Under the pieces are notes generated by a model. The model was not told the DNA's origin. It made no database searches and was given only the letters and a program-made list of their open reading frames with translations. This document shows, in pieces, positions 1 to 8,269 of a DNA stretch of 64,000 nucleotides. The stretch is taken from assembly GCA_025934485.1 (NCBI GenBank), contig JAICXX010000002.1, positions 1 to 64,000 on the forward strand. Direction: 5' to 3'. Source of the DNA: Chitinophagaceae bacterium (GTDB taxonomy: Bacteria; Bacteroidota; Bacteroidia; Chitinophagales; Chitinophagaceae). How positions within the stretch are numbered: the stretch's first letter is position 1; every line of letters starts with the position of its first letter. The position numbers and the translations under genes are program-made.

Positions 1-72
1 AAATTCCGGGGTATGATTTTCAACCTTTTAAGTTCTGGTATGCTGATTGTTTTCACTTAGACGTACTCAAAC

Positions 73-534
73 ATGAAAACTATGACATCCGCTACGATCA
101 CTACCGAAATGCAAACACTGAAGGATAGGATAATGGAATTGCAGAGCGCCCTGTTCTTCAACGAGAGCAAATCCATTGTAAAGCTTCCGACGCATGTGAT
201 CTCCGATGTCGAGCTGGATAATGAAGGATCGATCTGGTTTGTGATCCCTAAGCCTTCGATGCACATCGAGGCCTACGATAAGGAAATACCTGCCAAGCTG
301 GATTTCTTCAAGAAGGGAACCGATTTTTTTGTCAAGGTCCGGGGTACGGCTTTTCTGCAGACGGAAATTAGCGGTGAGCTATTGTCTGCTGAGATGCGGG
401 AGCGTTTGACGAATGCCGATGTGATCCTGGTAAAGGTACAGGTTCAGGAAAGCGAGCTGGTGGACAATAGTCCCAAGCCTAAGCAAAACTGGTTGCAGGC
501 CAGCAGGTCGCAACTTTCGAGCTGGTTCTTCTAG
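73..534 (+). CDS. FMN-binding split-barrel-like protein (general stress / PNPOx-like)
   Basis: The 153-residue protein resembles the short pyridoxamine-phosphate-oxidase-like proteins of Bacteroidota: a helical start (LKDRIMELQSALFF), then VKLPTHVI, a strand with WFVIPKP, LDFFKKG and FFVKVRG. These positions match the small FMN split-barrel fold, usually annotated as a general stress protein. No catalytic role can be read from it. The ATG at 73 gives the longest form, but ATG codons at 82 and 109 are also possible, and the one at 109 sits directly before the conserved helix. A terminator-like hairpin follows at 586-603, so it appears to be transcribed alone. Confidence 0.6.
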   Translation: MKTMTSATITTEMQTLKDRIMELQSALFFNESKSIVKLPTHVISDVELDNEGSIWFVIPKPSMHIEAYDKEIPAKLDFFKKGTDFFVKVRGTAFLQTEISGELLSAEMRERLTNADVILVKVQVQESELVDNSPKPKQNWLQASRSQLSSWFF

Positions 535-585
535 AGAAGGGCCCTACATACAGCATACTGCGCGTGTTACATATAGGAAGCTGAG

Positions 586-603
586 TCCGCCACTTGTGGC
601 GGA
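586..603 (+). terminator. Terminator-like hairpin after the split-barrel gene
   Basis: An 8-base perfect inverted repeat (TCCGCCAC, TT, GTGGCGGA) is followed by TTTCAGTTTTT, 52 bases after the stop codon of the upstream gene. Confidence 0.6.
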
Positions 604-971
604 TTTCAGTTTTTGGAGGTGTCCATCGACGTTAGGTTCGCGTAGGGGCAAAAAAAAGGTCCACTGTAGAAACAGCTGACCTCTAACGATTGCTTGCCAT
701 ATGAAAACTCTTTATATCGAAAGGCTTGGTTTTGGCCGCACCTTAGATTGAATCGCTTTGATGACACAAATATACAGCGGTTTTATGGCGTGCGGGAGAC
801 ATCTTCATTTGAATTCTATCATGTCAAAACTGTGAAAAAAAATACAAAATGCTTACTGGTAGCGGGTTTCAGCGGCTCTATTACATGCCGTCCAACGGGC
901 GATCTACCCAAAAACCAGGGTGAAAAACGGGTCGGCATCCTGTACTATCCTGTGCGTTTTGCCGGATATTT
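604..971. other. Gene-poor interval with a minus-strand terminator and a copy of an att-arm repeat
   Basis: No convincing protein is seen. On the minus strand, positions 684-650 read as a hairpin (AGGTC paired with GACCT, inner CTGT with ACAG) followed by eight Ts, a good terminator. Positions 857-872 (TGGTAGCGGGTTTCAG) match 27925-27940 exactly, within the arm of a displaced tRNA att site. Here no tRNA tail is attached. The 290 bases between the DUF92 stop and the minus-strand terminator could be a long 3' UTR or hold a small RNA, which I cannot decide. Confidence 0.4.
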
Positions 972-1739
972 TTAGCTGGTGAGCCCAATGAGCGCACCTG
1001 CGCAGAGGGCGGCGATGCCGGTATTGCAAAAATTTACGACATCGTTTGACAGCCAGCCTTTTCTTTCCAGGGTAGCGCCGAGGATGGAGTCGGCGAGGTT
1101 GCCGAGCAGGCCGGCGAGGGTGATGATGGCGGCGGATCGGGCGAGGTTATGCCAGGCGGAGGGGCCGATCGCGGTTTGCATGGCGGGGGCCGCCGCGCTT
1201 TTGAGTGCGAGCCAGGCGATGGCGATGAGGGCGGAGCCGATGAGTCCGATGAGCAGGCCTTCGAGGCTGATGACGCCGTCGGCCCCGCGTTCGTCCGGTT
1301 TTCCGGTGAGGATATTGATATGGTTGCGGCCGTAGAGCATGCCCAGCTCACTGGAGAGGGTGTCGCCGGTGGCGGAGGAGAGGCTGGCTGCCAGCATAAG
1401 GGTGTACAGATCACGGTGGAGTGGGTAAACGAAGGCGAGTATGCCGAGGATCACTGCTACGCCGCCGTTGGCGATGACCTGGCCGGTGTTGCGGGTCGGC
1501 TGGTGGGCGGCATTGCCTTTTATCGCGAGCTTTTCGTTCTTTTTCCAGGCCGTCGCGGCTGTTGCGAGGAGGAAGAACAGCGCCAATTCCGCGAGACCCC
1601 GGTAGCTGTCGCCGATATAGACGCTTTCGCCGATGATGATGCCGGTGAGGGCTGCCGCGGGGGTGAGCTTTTTCCAGTAGGCGCTGGCTGCGGCGCAGGC
1701 TACCAGGGTCATCAGGATGAGAAGATCGGGGGTGTGCAT
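972..1739 (-). CDS. DUF92 family integral membrane protein
   Basis: This 255-residue, almost wholly hydrophobic protein has about seven membrane segments. Family signatures include the loop GDTLSSELG, then KPDERGADGVISLEG, and GNLADSILGATLE near the C-terminus. DUF92 members include plant VTE6, a phytyl-phosphate kinase, so a CTP-dependent polyprenol-phosphate kinase role is plausible but unproven here. I chose the ATG at 1739; the longer reading frame to 1961 would run into the SRAP gene and adds an Arg/Pro-rich stretch typical of out-of-frame translation. It begins 11 bases after the SRAP stop, so the two are probably cotranscribed. Confidence 0.8.
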   Translation of the reverse strand: MHTPDLLILMTLVACAAASAYWKKLTPAAALTGIIIGESVYIGDSYRGLAELALFFLLATAATAWKKNEKLAIKGNAAHQPTRNTGQVIANGGVAVILGILAFVYPLHRDLYTLMLAASLSSATGDTLSSELGMLYGRNHINILTGKPDERGADGVISLEGLLIGLIGSALIAIAWLALKSAAAPAMQTAIGPSAWHNLARSAAIITLAGLLGNLADSILGATLERKGWLSNDVVNFCNTGIAALCAGALIGLTS

Positions 1740-1750
1740 ACGCCGGATAC

Positions 1751-2551
1751 TTAGAACAGCGCTTTTTGTGTTTCCGGGGCCTGGTCGTCGCCGAGGGGTG
1801 GCAGGTTGGCCCAATCGAAATGGGCGGTCTTGGGCTGGCCGTCGGGACGTTGGATTCGGCTGCGGATGCTGTACACGGGATCGACGACCAGTTGATCCGC
1901 GGGCATTTCGTAGCTCAGGATGTTTTCGATGTCCATGTCCGTGAGATGGGGCTGAAGCCATTTGAGTTCGAGCTCTTCGGGCAGGAAGAGGGGCATGCGG
2001 AAGGCGTTGTCGCCGCTGTTGTGGATCTGGCGCATCAGCGGGTTGGCGGCGCGGGTAAGAAGGGTGAACATGCCGCGTACTTCGCCGGTCTCGGGATCGG
2101 CAAGCTTGGGATTATAGTGATAGAGACCGGGGATGCAGAAGAGCGGCCGGTCTTTTAGCTGGATATGATAAGGAACCTTGTTCTTCCAGCCTTTGATCTC
2201 GCGGTGTTCGTAGATGCCCGTGACGGGGATGAGGCAACGGTTACCTCTGATGCGGTGCCAGAACGAGCGTTTGTCGCCCTGGATCTTCTCGCTGCGGGCA
2301 TTGACCATGGATCTGCGCATGGCTTTGATCTTTTCGGGGGTGTCCATATATTCCGCTATGATGCCCCATTCGAAATATTTGCGATGGTATCCGTCGTTTT
2401 CGAGGGTGATCACAGGATAGCGGTTATGGCCCAGGGCCATGAAGTGCATGCCCGTTTCGAGATCGAAGCTGATCTCGCCGTCGTGGGTGAGGTTGGGAAA
2501 ATAATCATGGATGAGCTGCAATGCGGAATAAAAGGCGATATCGAGGCACAT
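1751..2551 (-). CDS. SOS response-associated peptidase (SRAP/YedK/HMCES family)
   Basis: The family shields abasic sites in single-stranded DNA through a thiazolidine link to the N-terminal cysteine. The chosen ATG at 2551 gives Met-Cys, so Cys2 becomes the N-terminus after Met removal; the longer frame would bury it and must be wrong. Other family motifs are NARSEKI (near residue 90), RCLIPVTGIYEHR with the glutamate of the active site, and IHNSGDNAFRMPLFL containing the conserved His and RMP. Length (266 aa) is normal. It lies 13 bases downstream of a hypothetical gene and 11 bases before DUF92. A Y-family and a C-family polymerase are close upstream, suggesting a damage-tolerance neighbourhood. 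Confidence 0.92.
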   Translation of the reverse strand: MCLDIAFYSALQLIHDYFPNLTHDGEISFDLETGMHFMALGHNRYPVITLENDGYHRKYFEWGIIAEYMDTPEKIKAMRRSMVNARSEKIQGDKRSFWHRIRGNRCLIPVTGIYEHREIKGWKNKVPYHIQLKDRPLFCIPGLYHYNPKLADPETGEVRGMFTLLTRAANPLMRQIHNSGDNAFRMPLFLPEELELKWLQPHLTDMDIENILSYEMPADQLVVDPVYSIRSRIQRPDGQPKTAHFDWANLPPLGDDQAPETQKALF

Positions 2552-2564
2552 GGCGGTGGTTTTG

Positions 2565-3062
2565 CTAGTAATTTTCGATGCCGTCGAAGGGGATGGTGTC
2601 GTCTTCCCCGGCGTGGCTAAATTTAAGGAAAAGCTGGCCAAATTCTTCGTAGAGGCCTATTTCGATCTTGTCGCCTTCTTTTTGGGATCGCCATGCGGGA
2701 TGGTGGCGGCGAAGATAGTTGCGCATCTTTTCCTGGTAGGCCGGCGGCGGTTTCCATTCGACGCCTTTGTGCGCGGCGTAAAAGACCTTGTAGCCGTGGG
2801 GCTGGCCGGCGGCCGTTTCGAGTTTTTTTAGATGAGCGGGGTCGTCGCTGTCGTAGAGGAAGGCATTGCCGTCTTTCGCGAGTGCGGTCATGTGTTGTCC
2901 GGCCAGTCCGCGTTCGTCCGTATCGTAAGCACGGAGCAGGAAGGCGGCGACGAGACGGGGGTCGGCGCCGCGTGGAAAGGTCTGGCGTACGAACCAGCGT
3001 TTTCCCTTGGAGATCTGGTCGTGAAGCAGGCCCGGTGTCAACAGTGGAAAGGGATTGTACAT
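2565..3062 (-). CDS. Conserved hypothetical protein upstream of SRAP
   Basis: A soluble 165-residue protein with no family I can name. It has no signal peptide or membrane segment; visible features are FVRQTFPRG, a LLRAYDTDERG stretch, a PPPAYQEKMRNYLRRHHPAW basic helix and an acidic C-terminus. It ends 13 bases before the SRAP start and starts just after the terminator at 3081-3118, so it is likely first in a three-gene transcript with SRAP and DUF92. The position suggests a role connected to DNA damage, but that is inference from neighbours only. Confidence 0.7.
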   Translation of the reverse strand: MYNPFPLLTPGLLHDQISKGKRWFVRQTFPRGADPRLVAAFLLRAYDTDERGLAGQHMTALAKDGNAFLYDSDDPAHLKKLETAAGQPHGYKVFYAAHKGVEWKPPPAYQEKMRNYLRRHHPAWRSQKEGDKIEIGLYEEFGQLFLKFSHAGEDDTIPFDGIENY

Positions 3063-3080
3063 TGCTGTTGTAAATTACAA

Positions 3081-3118
3081 AAAGAGGCCGCCATCAACAA
3101 AAAGTAGGCGGCCTCTTT
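3081..3118 (-). terminator. Strong hairpin terminator between the dnaE-dinB operon and the SRAP operon
   Basis: AAAGAGGCCGCC (3081-3092) pairs perfectly with GGCGGCCTCTTT (3107-3118) around a 14-base loop. The T-rich flank works on either strand. It separates the minus-strand polymerase operon from the next transcript. Confidence 0.75.
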
Positions 3119-3242
3119 CTCATCATGTCCGGTAATCGAAGCTTACCGGGGGGCCGTCTCGGGTGAGACGGCCGGGACAGGTCTTTTGAGGGTGTGTCTA
3201 AAGGGCCATTTGATCCTAATAGGCAAGGTTGGTTGGAACGGG

Positions 3243-3860
3243 TTATGGCGCTTCGGCCTCGACTAATTTCAGCATTTCGGATAATTTCAAGTCAAACAGC
3301 TCGCCAATGGCCCGAATGTCCCTGATGGGAAAGCTGTCTACATTTTTCAGATAGCCGTCCAATGTGGTAGCTTTTCTGCCGATCTCCCTGGCGATGATCG
3401 ATTTGTTGAAATAATCTATGATCGCTTCCAGGCTGGTAATTTGCTTTTCTATTACCATTAGTTTTATAGCATTATATTTTTTCGGTCTGGGTTCGTCGTT
3501 ATGGACCACTTTTCTCGGATGTTCTGTTTCTATGAGCATACCCATTTCAAAGGGTGCCAAATTGCATAGGAAGCCAAAACGTTTTATTTCCTGGTAAACG
3601 AATTCGTTTGGGTTCGCGATCAACTCGTTGAACCGGCCTTTTTCTTTTCCCAGATCCTTGGCTACACGCGTTTTGGGTATGAGATCGAAGTTGAAAATAT
3701 CACTGAATAGATTTAGCTCCCCGCTTTCAAACATCGGTCTAATGAAGTCATACCCTTTATGCTTCGTCATGCTCAAAATACGGGGATAGCGGTTGCTTAA
3801 ACCACTCGGAAATCGGTGTTTGACTTTCTGGATACCCGTTCTTGACTTTTTATTTCCCAT
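3243..3860 (-). CDS. Tandem two-copy small-domain protein downstream of dinB
   Basis: This 205-residue protein appears to contain the same roughly 65-residue domain twice. Copy 1 runs from about residue 31 (YDFIRPMFESGEL, LFSDIF, KTRVAKDLGKEKGRFNELIANP) and copy 2 from about residue 135 (ITSLEAIIDYF, KSIIAREIGRKATTLDGYLKNV, IRAIGELFDLKLSEMLKLVE). Both align by eye with the single-domain protein at 8270-8545. The pattern of a short helix, a xxLGxxxxRF turn and a terminal helix recalls an XRE-type helix-turn-helix, but this is inference. The start at 3860 lies 11 bases after the dinB stop; an internal ATG at 3770 would begin exactly at the first domain. Confidence 0.75.
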   Translation of the reverse strand: MGNKKSRTGIQKVKHRFPSGLSNRYPRILSMTKHKGYDFIRPMFESGELNLFSDIFNFDLIPKTRVAKDLGKEKGRFNELIANPNEFVYQEIKRFGFLCNLAPFEMGMLIETEHPRKVVHNDEPRPKKYNAIKLMVIEKQITSLEAIIDYFNKSIIAREIGRKATTLDGYLKNVDSFPIRDIRAIGELFDLKLSEMLKLVEAEAP

Positions 3861-3871
3861 ATTCTTACTTT

Positions 3872-5047
3872 CTAATGCCGTTGATTTGACCGACTCGTTT
3901 TAGACACTCCCGCGGCGCGGAAGACGGCGTGTTCGCCGAATTGCCGTTTGATCGAATCGATGGACTGATATAGCCGGATATGTTCCTGGGTGTCTTCGTA
4001 CAGGCTGATCTGGTAGTTGCCGGGGATGAGCCTGGTGAACCGGATGCCCAGGAGCCGGATGAGCAAACGGCGGTCGTAGAGTTTGTCGAAGATCTCGCGG
4101 GCTGTTTGTAGCAGAACGTGATCGGCATTGGTAAAGTCGATGGTCTTCTGGCGGGCGACGGTATCGAAGTTCGAATAGCGGAGCTTGACGGTGAGGCAGC
4201 CGGTGAGCTTATCCTGGCGGCGCAGTTCGAAGCCGATGGATTCGGTGAGGCGGGTTAGCTCGGCGTGCAGGAACCGCAGGTTGATGGTATCGGTCTCGAA
4301 GGTCCGTTCGGTGGAGATGGAGCGTTGTTCGCGATAGGGGACGATGGGGGAATCGTCCAGCGCGTTAGCCTTTCGCCAGAGCTCGAGGCCGGTCTTTCCG
4401 AGCATGGCCTCCAGCATTTCCATGGGGATCTCGCTCAGGGTCCGGATGGTCTCTACGCCGCGCCGGACGAGTTTATAGGCGGTTTCTTTGCCGATACCGG
4501 GGAGCTTGGCAATGGAGAGCGGCGCCAGGAAACTTTTTTCTTTGCCGGGACCGATCTCCAGCATTCCATTAGGTTTGACTTCGTTTGTGGCGACCTTGCT
4601 GATGAGCTTGTTGCTGGCGAGGGCATAGGATACCGGCAGGCCGCTTTCGCGGAGGACCTTTTGTTTGATCTCTCCCGCGAACAAGCTACAGCCAATGAAC
4701 TTATCCATGCCTGTGAGGTCGATGTAGAATTCGTCGATCGAGGCTTTTTCGAAAAAGGGGACGGTGTCCTGCATGATATCGGTGACGAGCCGGGAGTATT
4801 TGCTGTAGGACTCCATATCGCCCCGGAGGATGATGGCCTGGGGGCAGAGCCGGCGTGCGAGTCGCATGGGCATGGCGCTGTGGATGCCGAAGCGGCGGGC
4901 TTCATAGCTGCAGGCGGCTACTACGCCGCGGTCGCCGGACCCGCCGACGAGCAGGGGTTTGCCTTTGAGCCGGGCATCTTTGAGACATTCCACCGACACG
5001 AAGAAGGCGTCGAGATCGAAGTGGGCTATATGGCGGTCGTTATTCAT
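3872..5047 (-). CDS. dinB: Y-family DNA polymerase (DinB / Pol IV type)
   Basis: The 391-residue protein carries the palm motifs HFDLDAFFVSVE (residues 9-20) and SIDEFYIDLT (about 103-112), holding the catalytic acidic residues of translesion polymerases. A helix-hairpin-helix LPGIGKETAYKL (about 180) and a little-finger domain follow. QISLY near residue 340 could be a sliding-clamp peptide. The start overlaps the dnaE stop in ATGAATAA, so the two are translationally coupled. The pairing with a C-family polymerase resembles the ImuB-DnaE2 mutasome, but this protein keeps its catalytic residues, unlike ImuB. Confidence 0.93.
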   Translation of the reverse strand: MNNDRHIAHFDLDAFFVSVECLKDARLKGKPLLVGGSGDRGVVAACSYEARRFGIHSAMPMRLARRLCPQAIILRGDMESYSKYSRLVTDIMQDTVPFFEKASIDEFYIDLTGMDKFIGCSLFAGEIKQKVLRESGLPVSYALASNKLISKVATNEVKPNGMLEIGPGKEKSFLAPLSIAKLPGIGKETAYKLVRRGVETIRTLSEIPMEMLEAMLGKTGLELWRKANALDDSPIVPYREQRSISTERTFETDTINLRFLHAELTRLTESIGFELRRQDKLTGCLTVKLRYSNFDTVARQKTIDFTNADHVLLQTAREIFDKLYDRRLLIRLLGIRFTRLIPGNYQISLYEDTQEHIRLYQSIDSIKRQFGEHAVFRAAGVSKTSRSNQRH

Positions 5048-8021
5048 TGATACGTTTTTTGATGCCTGCTTTTTCGATACGGGTGACTTCGAGATTGTAG
5101 ACGCCGAACTCTTCGAGGACTTTGCCGGTGATGCGGTAGAAGCCTGCCTGGGGCGGATGTGCCGCGTGGATCGGCGGGAAATGGACGGTGTCGATCCAAT
5201 CCATCCGGCTATCGAGAAAGGTGCCGAAGCTCATGGTCTCGCCTTTGACGGTCCGAACAGGTTTGTGAGTGATATGGTAGCCGAAGACGGTGACGGTGCG
5301 GCCTACGTGGGTGGAGAGCTCGCGGGCGGGGAGATAGCGGGAGGGGTCGTCGTCCACGAGGTCGAAGGGGTTGCCTACGGGGAAGCCGAGGAGCTCGACG
5401 TCGTCGTAGTAGTTCTCCAACGGGTACACCGGGAGGATGGGAAGGGTGAACGAGATGGGGGCTTCCCTGAAAAGGGGGTTTGGCAACGACACGGAAAGCC
5501 GGGTCTTCTTTTGCAGGAGATCGCCTTCCCATAGGAGTTCTTTTTTTGTTCTTCCCGTGAACCTAAGCGCGTCTGTGCGGATCAGGAGATCGAGTTGTTC
5601 CGGTGTGACGCGGGTGCGTTCGATGAGGTCGGCGATGCTGACGTAGGGGCCTCGCTGATCGCGTTCCCCCAGCAGCCGTTCGGCGAAGGCCTGTTCGAGC
5701 CCTTTGATATGAACGAAGCCTACATGGGCCTCGTTGCCGCGGATATTGGTGTAATAGTCGCTGTGGTTGACGCAGGGGCGGTGTACGGTGGCGCCCGCGC
5801 GCATGAGCTCATAGAAATAGAGTTCGCGGCTATAGAACCCGCCGAAGTTGTTGATCACGGCCACGGCGAATTCCATGGGGAAATGAGTCTTTAGGAAAAG
5901 GCTTTGGTAACTTTCCACGGCATAGCTGGCCGAGTGGGCTTTGCAGAAGCTGTAGTCGGCAAAGCTCTCGATCTGACGCCATACCTCTTCGACTACCGGG
6001 GTAGGGTATGCGTTTGCGGCACAACTGGCGAAGAATTTCTCCTTTAGCATGGGGAGGTTCCCTTTGCCCCGGTATTTCGAGCTGGTTGCGCGGCGCAGCA
6101 AGTCGGCGTCCGCCATATCGAGTCCTGCCCATTCGTGCGCCACCTGTATGACCTGTTCCTGGTAGATCATCACCCCGTAGGTAGAACCGAGGATCTCTTT
6201 TAGTTTGGGATGGGCGTATTCGAACTTATCCGGGTTGTGATGCCGGTAAATATATTGCTGCATCATGCCGCTGCGTCCTACGCCGGGCCGGATAATGGAG
6301 CTGGCCGCGACCAGGGTCTCGTAGTTATCGCAATGCAGTTTTTTGATCAACTGCCGCATGGCGGGGGATTCGATATAGAAGCAGCCGATCGTATTGCCGG
6401 AACGGAGCTGGTCGCGGATGGCGGGGTCTTTTTTAAAGCGGCCGATATCGCGGATGTCGACATCGATCCGCCGGTTGCGTTTGACGAGGTCTACGCATTC
6501 GCGGATATGGCCGAGGCCGCGCTGGCTCAGCACGTCCAGCTTGTACAACCCGATGGCTTCCGCGACGAACATGTCCATCATGGCGGTGGGAAACCCTTTG
6601 GGCGGCATGTGCAGGGTGCACCAGGAGGCGAGGGGTTCTTCGGAGATGAGGATGCCGCCGGGGTGGATACTCAGGCCGCTGGGGAAGTTCTGCAACAGCT
6701 TTCCGTATTGCAGGATGGTGCGGTGGATCTTATCGAGTTCCTGACGTTTTGCAAAGTTCTGGTTGCGGCCGGCGACGGTATAATAGCCTTTTTCCGCGAG
6801 GCCGTCGATCTCTTCTTTTGGCAGACCGAACACTTTCCCCAATTCGCGAACGATGGCATTGTATTGAAACGTGGGGTACATGCCCAGCAGGGTCGTGTGG
6901 CCGCGGCCATGGCGTTTGATCATATAGTCGATGATCTCGTCGCGGTCCCGGTAGGAGAAGTCGATGTCGAAATCGGGTGGGCTTGTGCGGTGGGGGTTGA
7001 GGAACCGTTCGAAATAGAGGTCGAGGTCGATGGGGTCGACGTCGGTGATCTGGAGACAGTAGGCGACCACGGAATTGGCGCCGCTGCCGCGGCCGACGTG
7101 ATAGAAGCCCCGGCTTTGGGCATAACGGATCATGTCCCAGGCGACAAGGAAATAGGCCGTAAAGCCCATTTGGTCGATGATGCGGAGCTCTTTGTTCACC
7201 CGGTCCCACACCTTTTTGTTGATGCCATAGCGTTTACGGCAGCCGTCACGCGCCAGCTTTTCGAGCAGCACGCGGTCATCCTCGCGGCTGGCGCTATAGA
7301 TCTTTTTGTTCTTGTCCTCGCCGAAGCGCATGGTGATCGAGCAGGCGTCGATAAGCCGATAGGTGTTGGTAATGATGAAGGGATATTGGCGGAAGGCCGT
7401 GAGCATGTCCACCTGGGGAAGGAAATATTCTTTTTCCGTGGCTATGTCTTCGGGGTGCAGTTTGGTCAGCAGGGTATTCTTGTCCATGGCCCGAAGCAGG
7501 CGGTGAAGGTTATAATAGGTCTTGTTCTGAAAGGTCACCGGTTGGCGGATGATCCATTTATCCCCGAAGGCGGTCACGGGTTGCGTCAGCAACCTGGCCG
7601 TCTCGCCGGGCAGAACGCCGATGCGTTCGTGCTGCAGGAGGGACTGCGGCGATTTGGCGCCGAGGGGGTAGATGACAAAGCCGTCGCCCGTGCGGTGGAA
7701 CGGGTCGCCGAGGCTGTCGCTATCGGGGAAGGGTTTTTTTTCCAGCAGGTGGGCGGAGAGGAATTCGTTGATCAGGCGGAAGCCATTGTTGTTGGCTGCC
7801 AGAAGGATATATAGCAAAATGTTCTCCCGGCGGATCTCGACGCCAAGGATGGGTTTGACGTTCTTTTGGGTGCAAAAGTCGACAAAATCCCAGGCGTCGC
7901 AGGTGGAATTGATGTTGGTGAGGGCGAGGGTGGTGGCGCCTGCATCGACGCCTGCGGTGACCAGTTCTTCTGTGGACAGGGTACCGTACTGGAAACTAAA
8001 ATAGGACTTAGTGAAATACAT
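5040..8021 (-). CDS. dnaE: DnaE-type C-family DNA polymerase with degenerate PHP domain
   Basis: About 994 residues, shorter than replicative DnaE. The N-terminal PHP domain has lost its metal ligands: the usual LHxHS is FTKSYFS and the TDH motif is TNIN. The polymerase core is intact: VGRGSGANSVVAYC, then PPDFDIDFSYRDRDEI with the aspartates of the active site. A helix-hairpin-helix and OB fold follow. The ATG at 8021 is preferred over the TTG at 8042 because a TAACTTTG -7 box sits at 8047-8040 and would place the TTG upstream of the transcript start. It is coupled to dinB, so I infer a damage-inducible translesion polymerase rather than the replicative enzyme. Confidence 0.9.
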   Translation of the reverse strand: MYFTKSYFSFQYGTLSTEELVTAGVDAGATTLALTNINSTCDAWDFVDFCTQKNVKPILGVEIRRENILLYILLAANNNGFRLINEFLSAHLLEKKPFPDSDSLGDPFHRTGDGFVIYPLGAKSPQSLLQHERIGVLPGETARLLTQPVTAFGDKWIIRQPVTFQNKTYYNLHRLLRAMDKNTLLTKLHPEDIATEKEYFLPQVDMLTAFRQYPFIITNTYRLIDACSITMRFGEDKNKKIYSASREDDRVLLEKLARDGCRKRYGINKKVWDRVNKELRIIDQMGFTAYFLVAWDMIRYAQSRGFYHVGRGSGANSVVAYCLQITDVDPIDLDLYFERFLNPHRTSPPDFDIDFSYRDRDEIIDYMIKRHGRGHTTLLGMYPTFQYNAIVRELGKVFGLPKEEIDGLAEKGYYTVAGRNQNFAKRQELDKIHRTILQYGKLLQNFPSGLSIHPGGILISEEPLASWCTLHMPPKGFPTAMMDMFVAEAIGLYKLDVLSQRGLGHIRECVDLVKRNRRIDVDIRDIGRFKKDPAIRDQLRSGNTIGCFYIESPAMRQLIKKLHCDNYETLVAASSIIRPGVGRSGMMQQYIYRHHNPDKFEYAHPKLKEILGSTYGVMIYQEQVIQVAHEWAGLDMADADLLRRATSSKYRGKGNLPMLKEKFFASCAANAYPTPVVEEVWRQIESFADYSFCKAHSASYAVESYQSLFLKTHFPMEFAVAVINNFGGFYSRELYFYELMRAGATVHRPCVNHSDYYTNIRGNEAHVGFVHIKGLEQAFAERLLGERDQRGPYVSIADLIERTRVTPEQLDLLIRTDALRFTGRTKKELLWEGDLLQKKTRLSVSLPNPLFREAPISFTLPILPVYPLENYYDDVELLGFPVGNPFDLVDDDPSRYLPARELSTHVGRTVTVFGYHITHKPVRTVKGETMSFGTFLDSRMDWIDTVHFPPIHAAHPPQAGFYRITGKVLEEFGVYNLEVTRIEKAGIKKRINE

Positions 8022-8039
8022 CGTGAGGTCTTGTGGAAA

Positions 8040-8047
8040 CAAAGTTA
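8040..8047 (-). promoter_or_regulatory. Predicted -7 box of the dnaE-dinB promoter
   Basis: Read on the minus strand, TAACTTTG fits the Bacteroidota consensus TAnnTTTG. No good -33 TTTG is present; the -33 zone is occupied by the operator repeats. Transcription would start about 12 bases before the ATG at 8021. Confidence 0.55.
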
Positions 8048-8054
8048 TGCACTA

Positions 8055-8096
8055 ACTAATATTTTTAGTACATAATTACTAAAATTGTTAGTAATT
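8055..8096. promoter_or_regulatory. Two identical operator half-site pairs ACTAA-N5-TTAGT
   Basis: The palindrome ACTAA-N5-TTAGT occurs at 8055-8069 and again at 8078-8092; the second extends to nine-base arms (AATTACTAA and TTAGTAATT, 8074-8096). The centres are 23 bases apart, about two helical turns. They lie between dnaE (minus) and the small-domain gene at 8270 (plus), immediately upstream of the dnaE -7 box, as expected for a repressor site controlling one or both. Confidence 0.65.
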
Positions 8097-8269
8097 TTGT
8101 TCTGATAAAAATGCTTTGCGATCCTTTGCTGGTGCGGGTTTTGGAAGCGTAAGCAAGAAAAGGACAAATTAGGATTTTCTCAATGACGAGGTCGGCAATT
8201 TTTAATGGCAGAAAGAAAATATACTGTGAGTGACGCATTAAATAACTTAAAAAACCTTTTTCTTTGATT

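Noticed and set aside
3-128. Open frame entering from the left edge with a plausible C-terminal composition
   Set aside because: It is only 41 codons, overlaps the split-barrel gene by 56 bases and has no recognisable motif; chance is likely.
694-975. 93-codon frame on the plus strand
   Set aside because: No family resemblance, no ribosome site, and it crosses the att-arm repeat.
4265-5050. 261-codon frame antisense to dinB
   Set aside because: Shadow of the dinB codon structure with no motif.
6210-7814. 534-codon frame antisense to dnaE
   Set aside because: It mirrors the codon pattern of dnaE, has an unnatural Val/Gly/Asp-rich composition and no motif.
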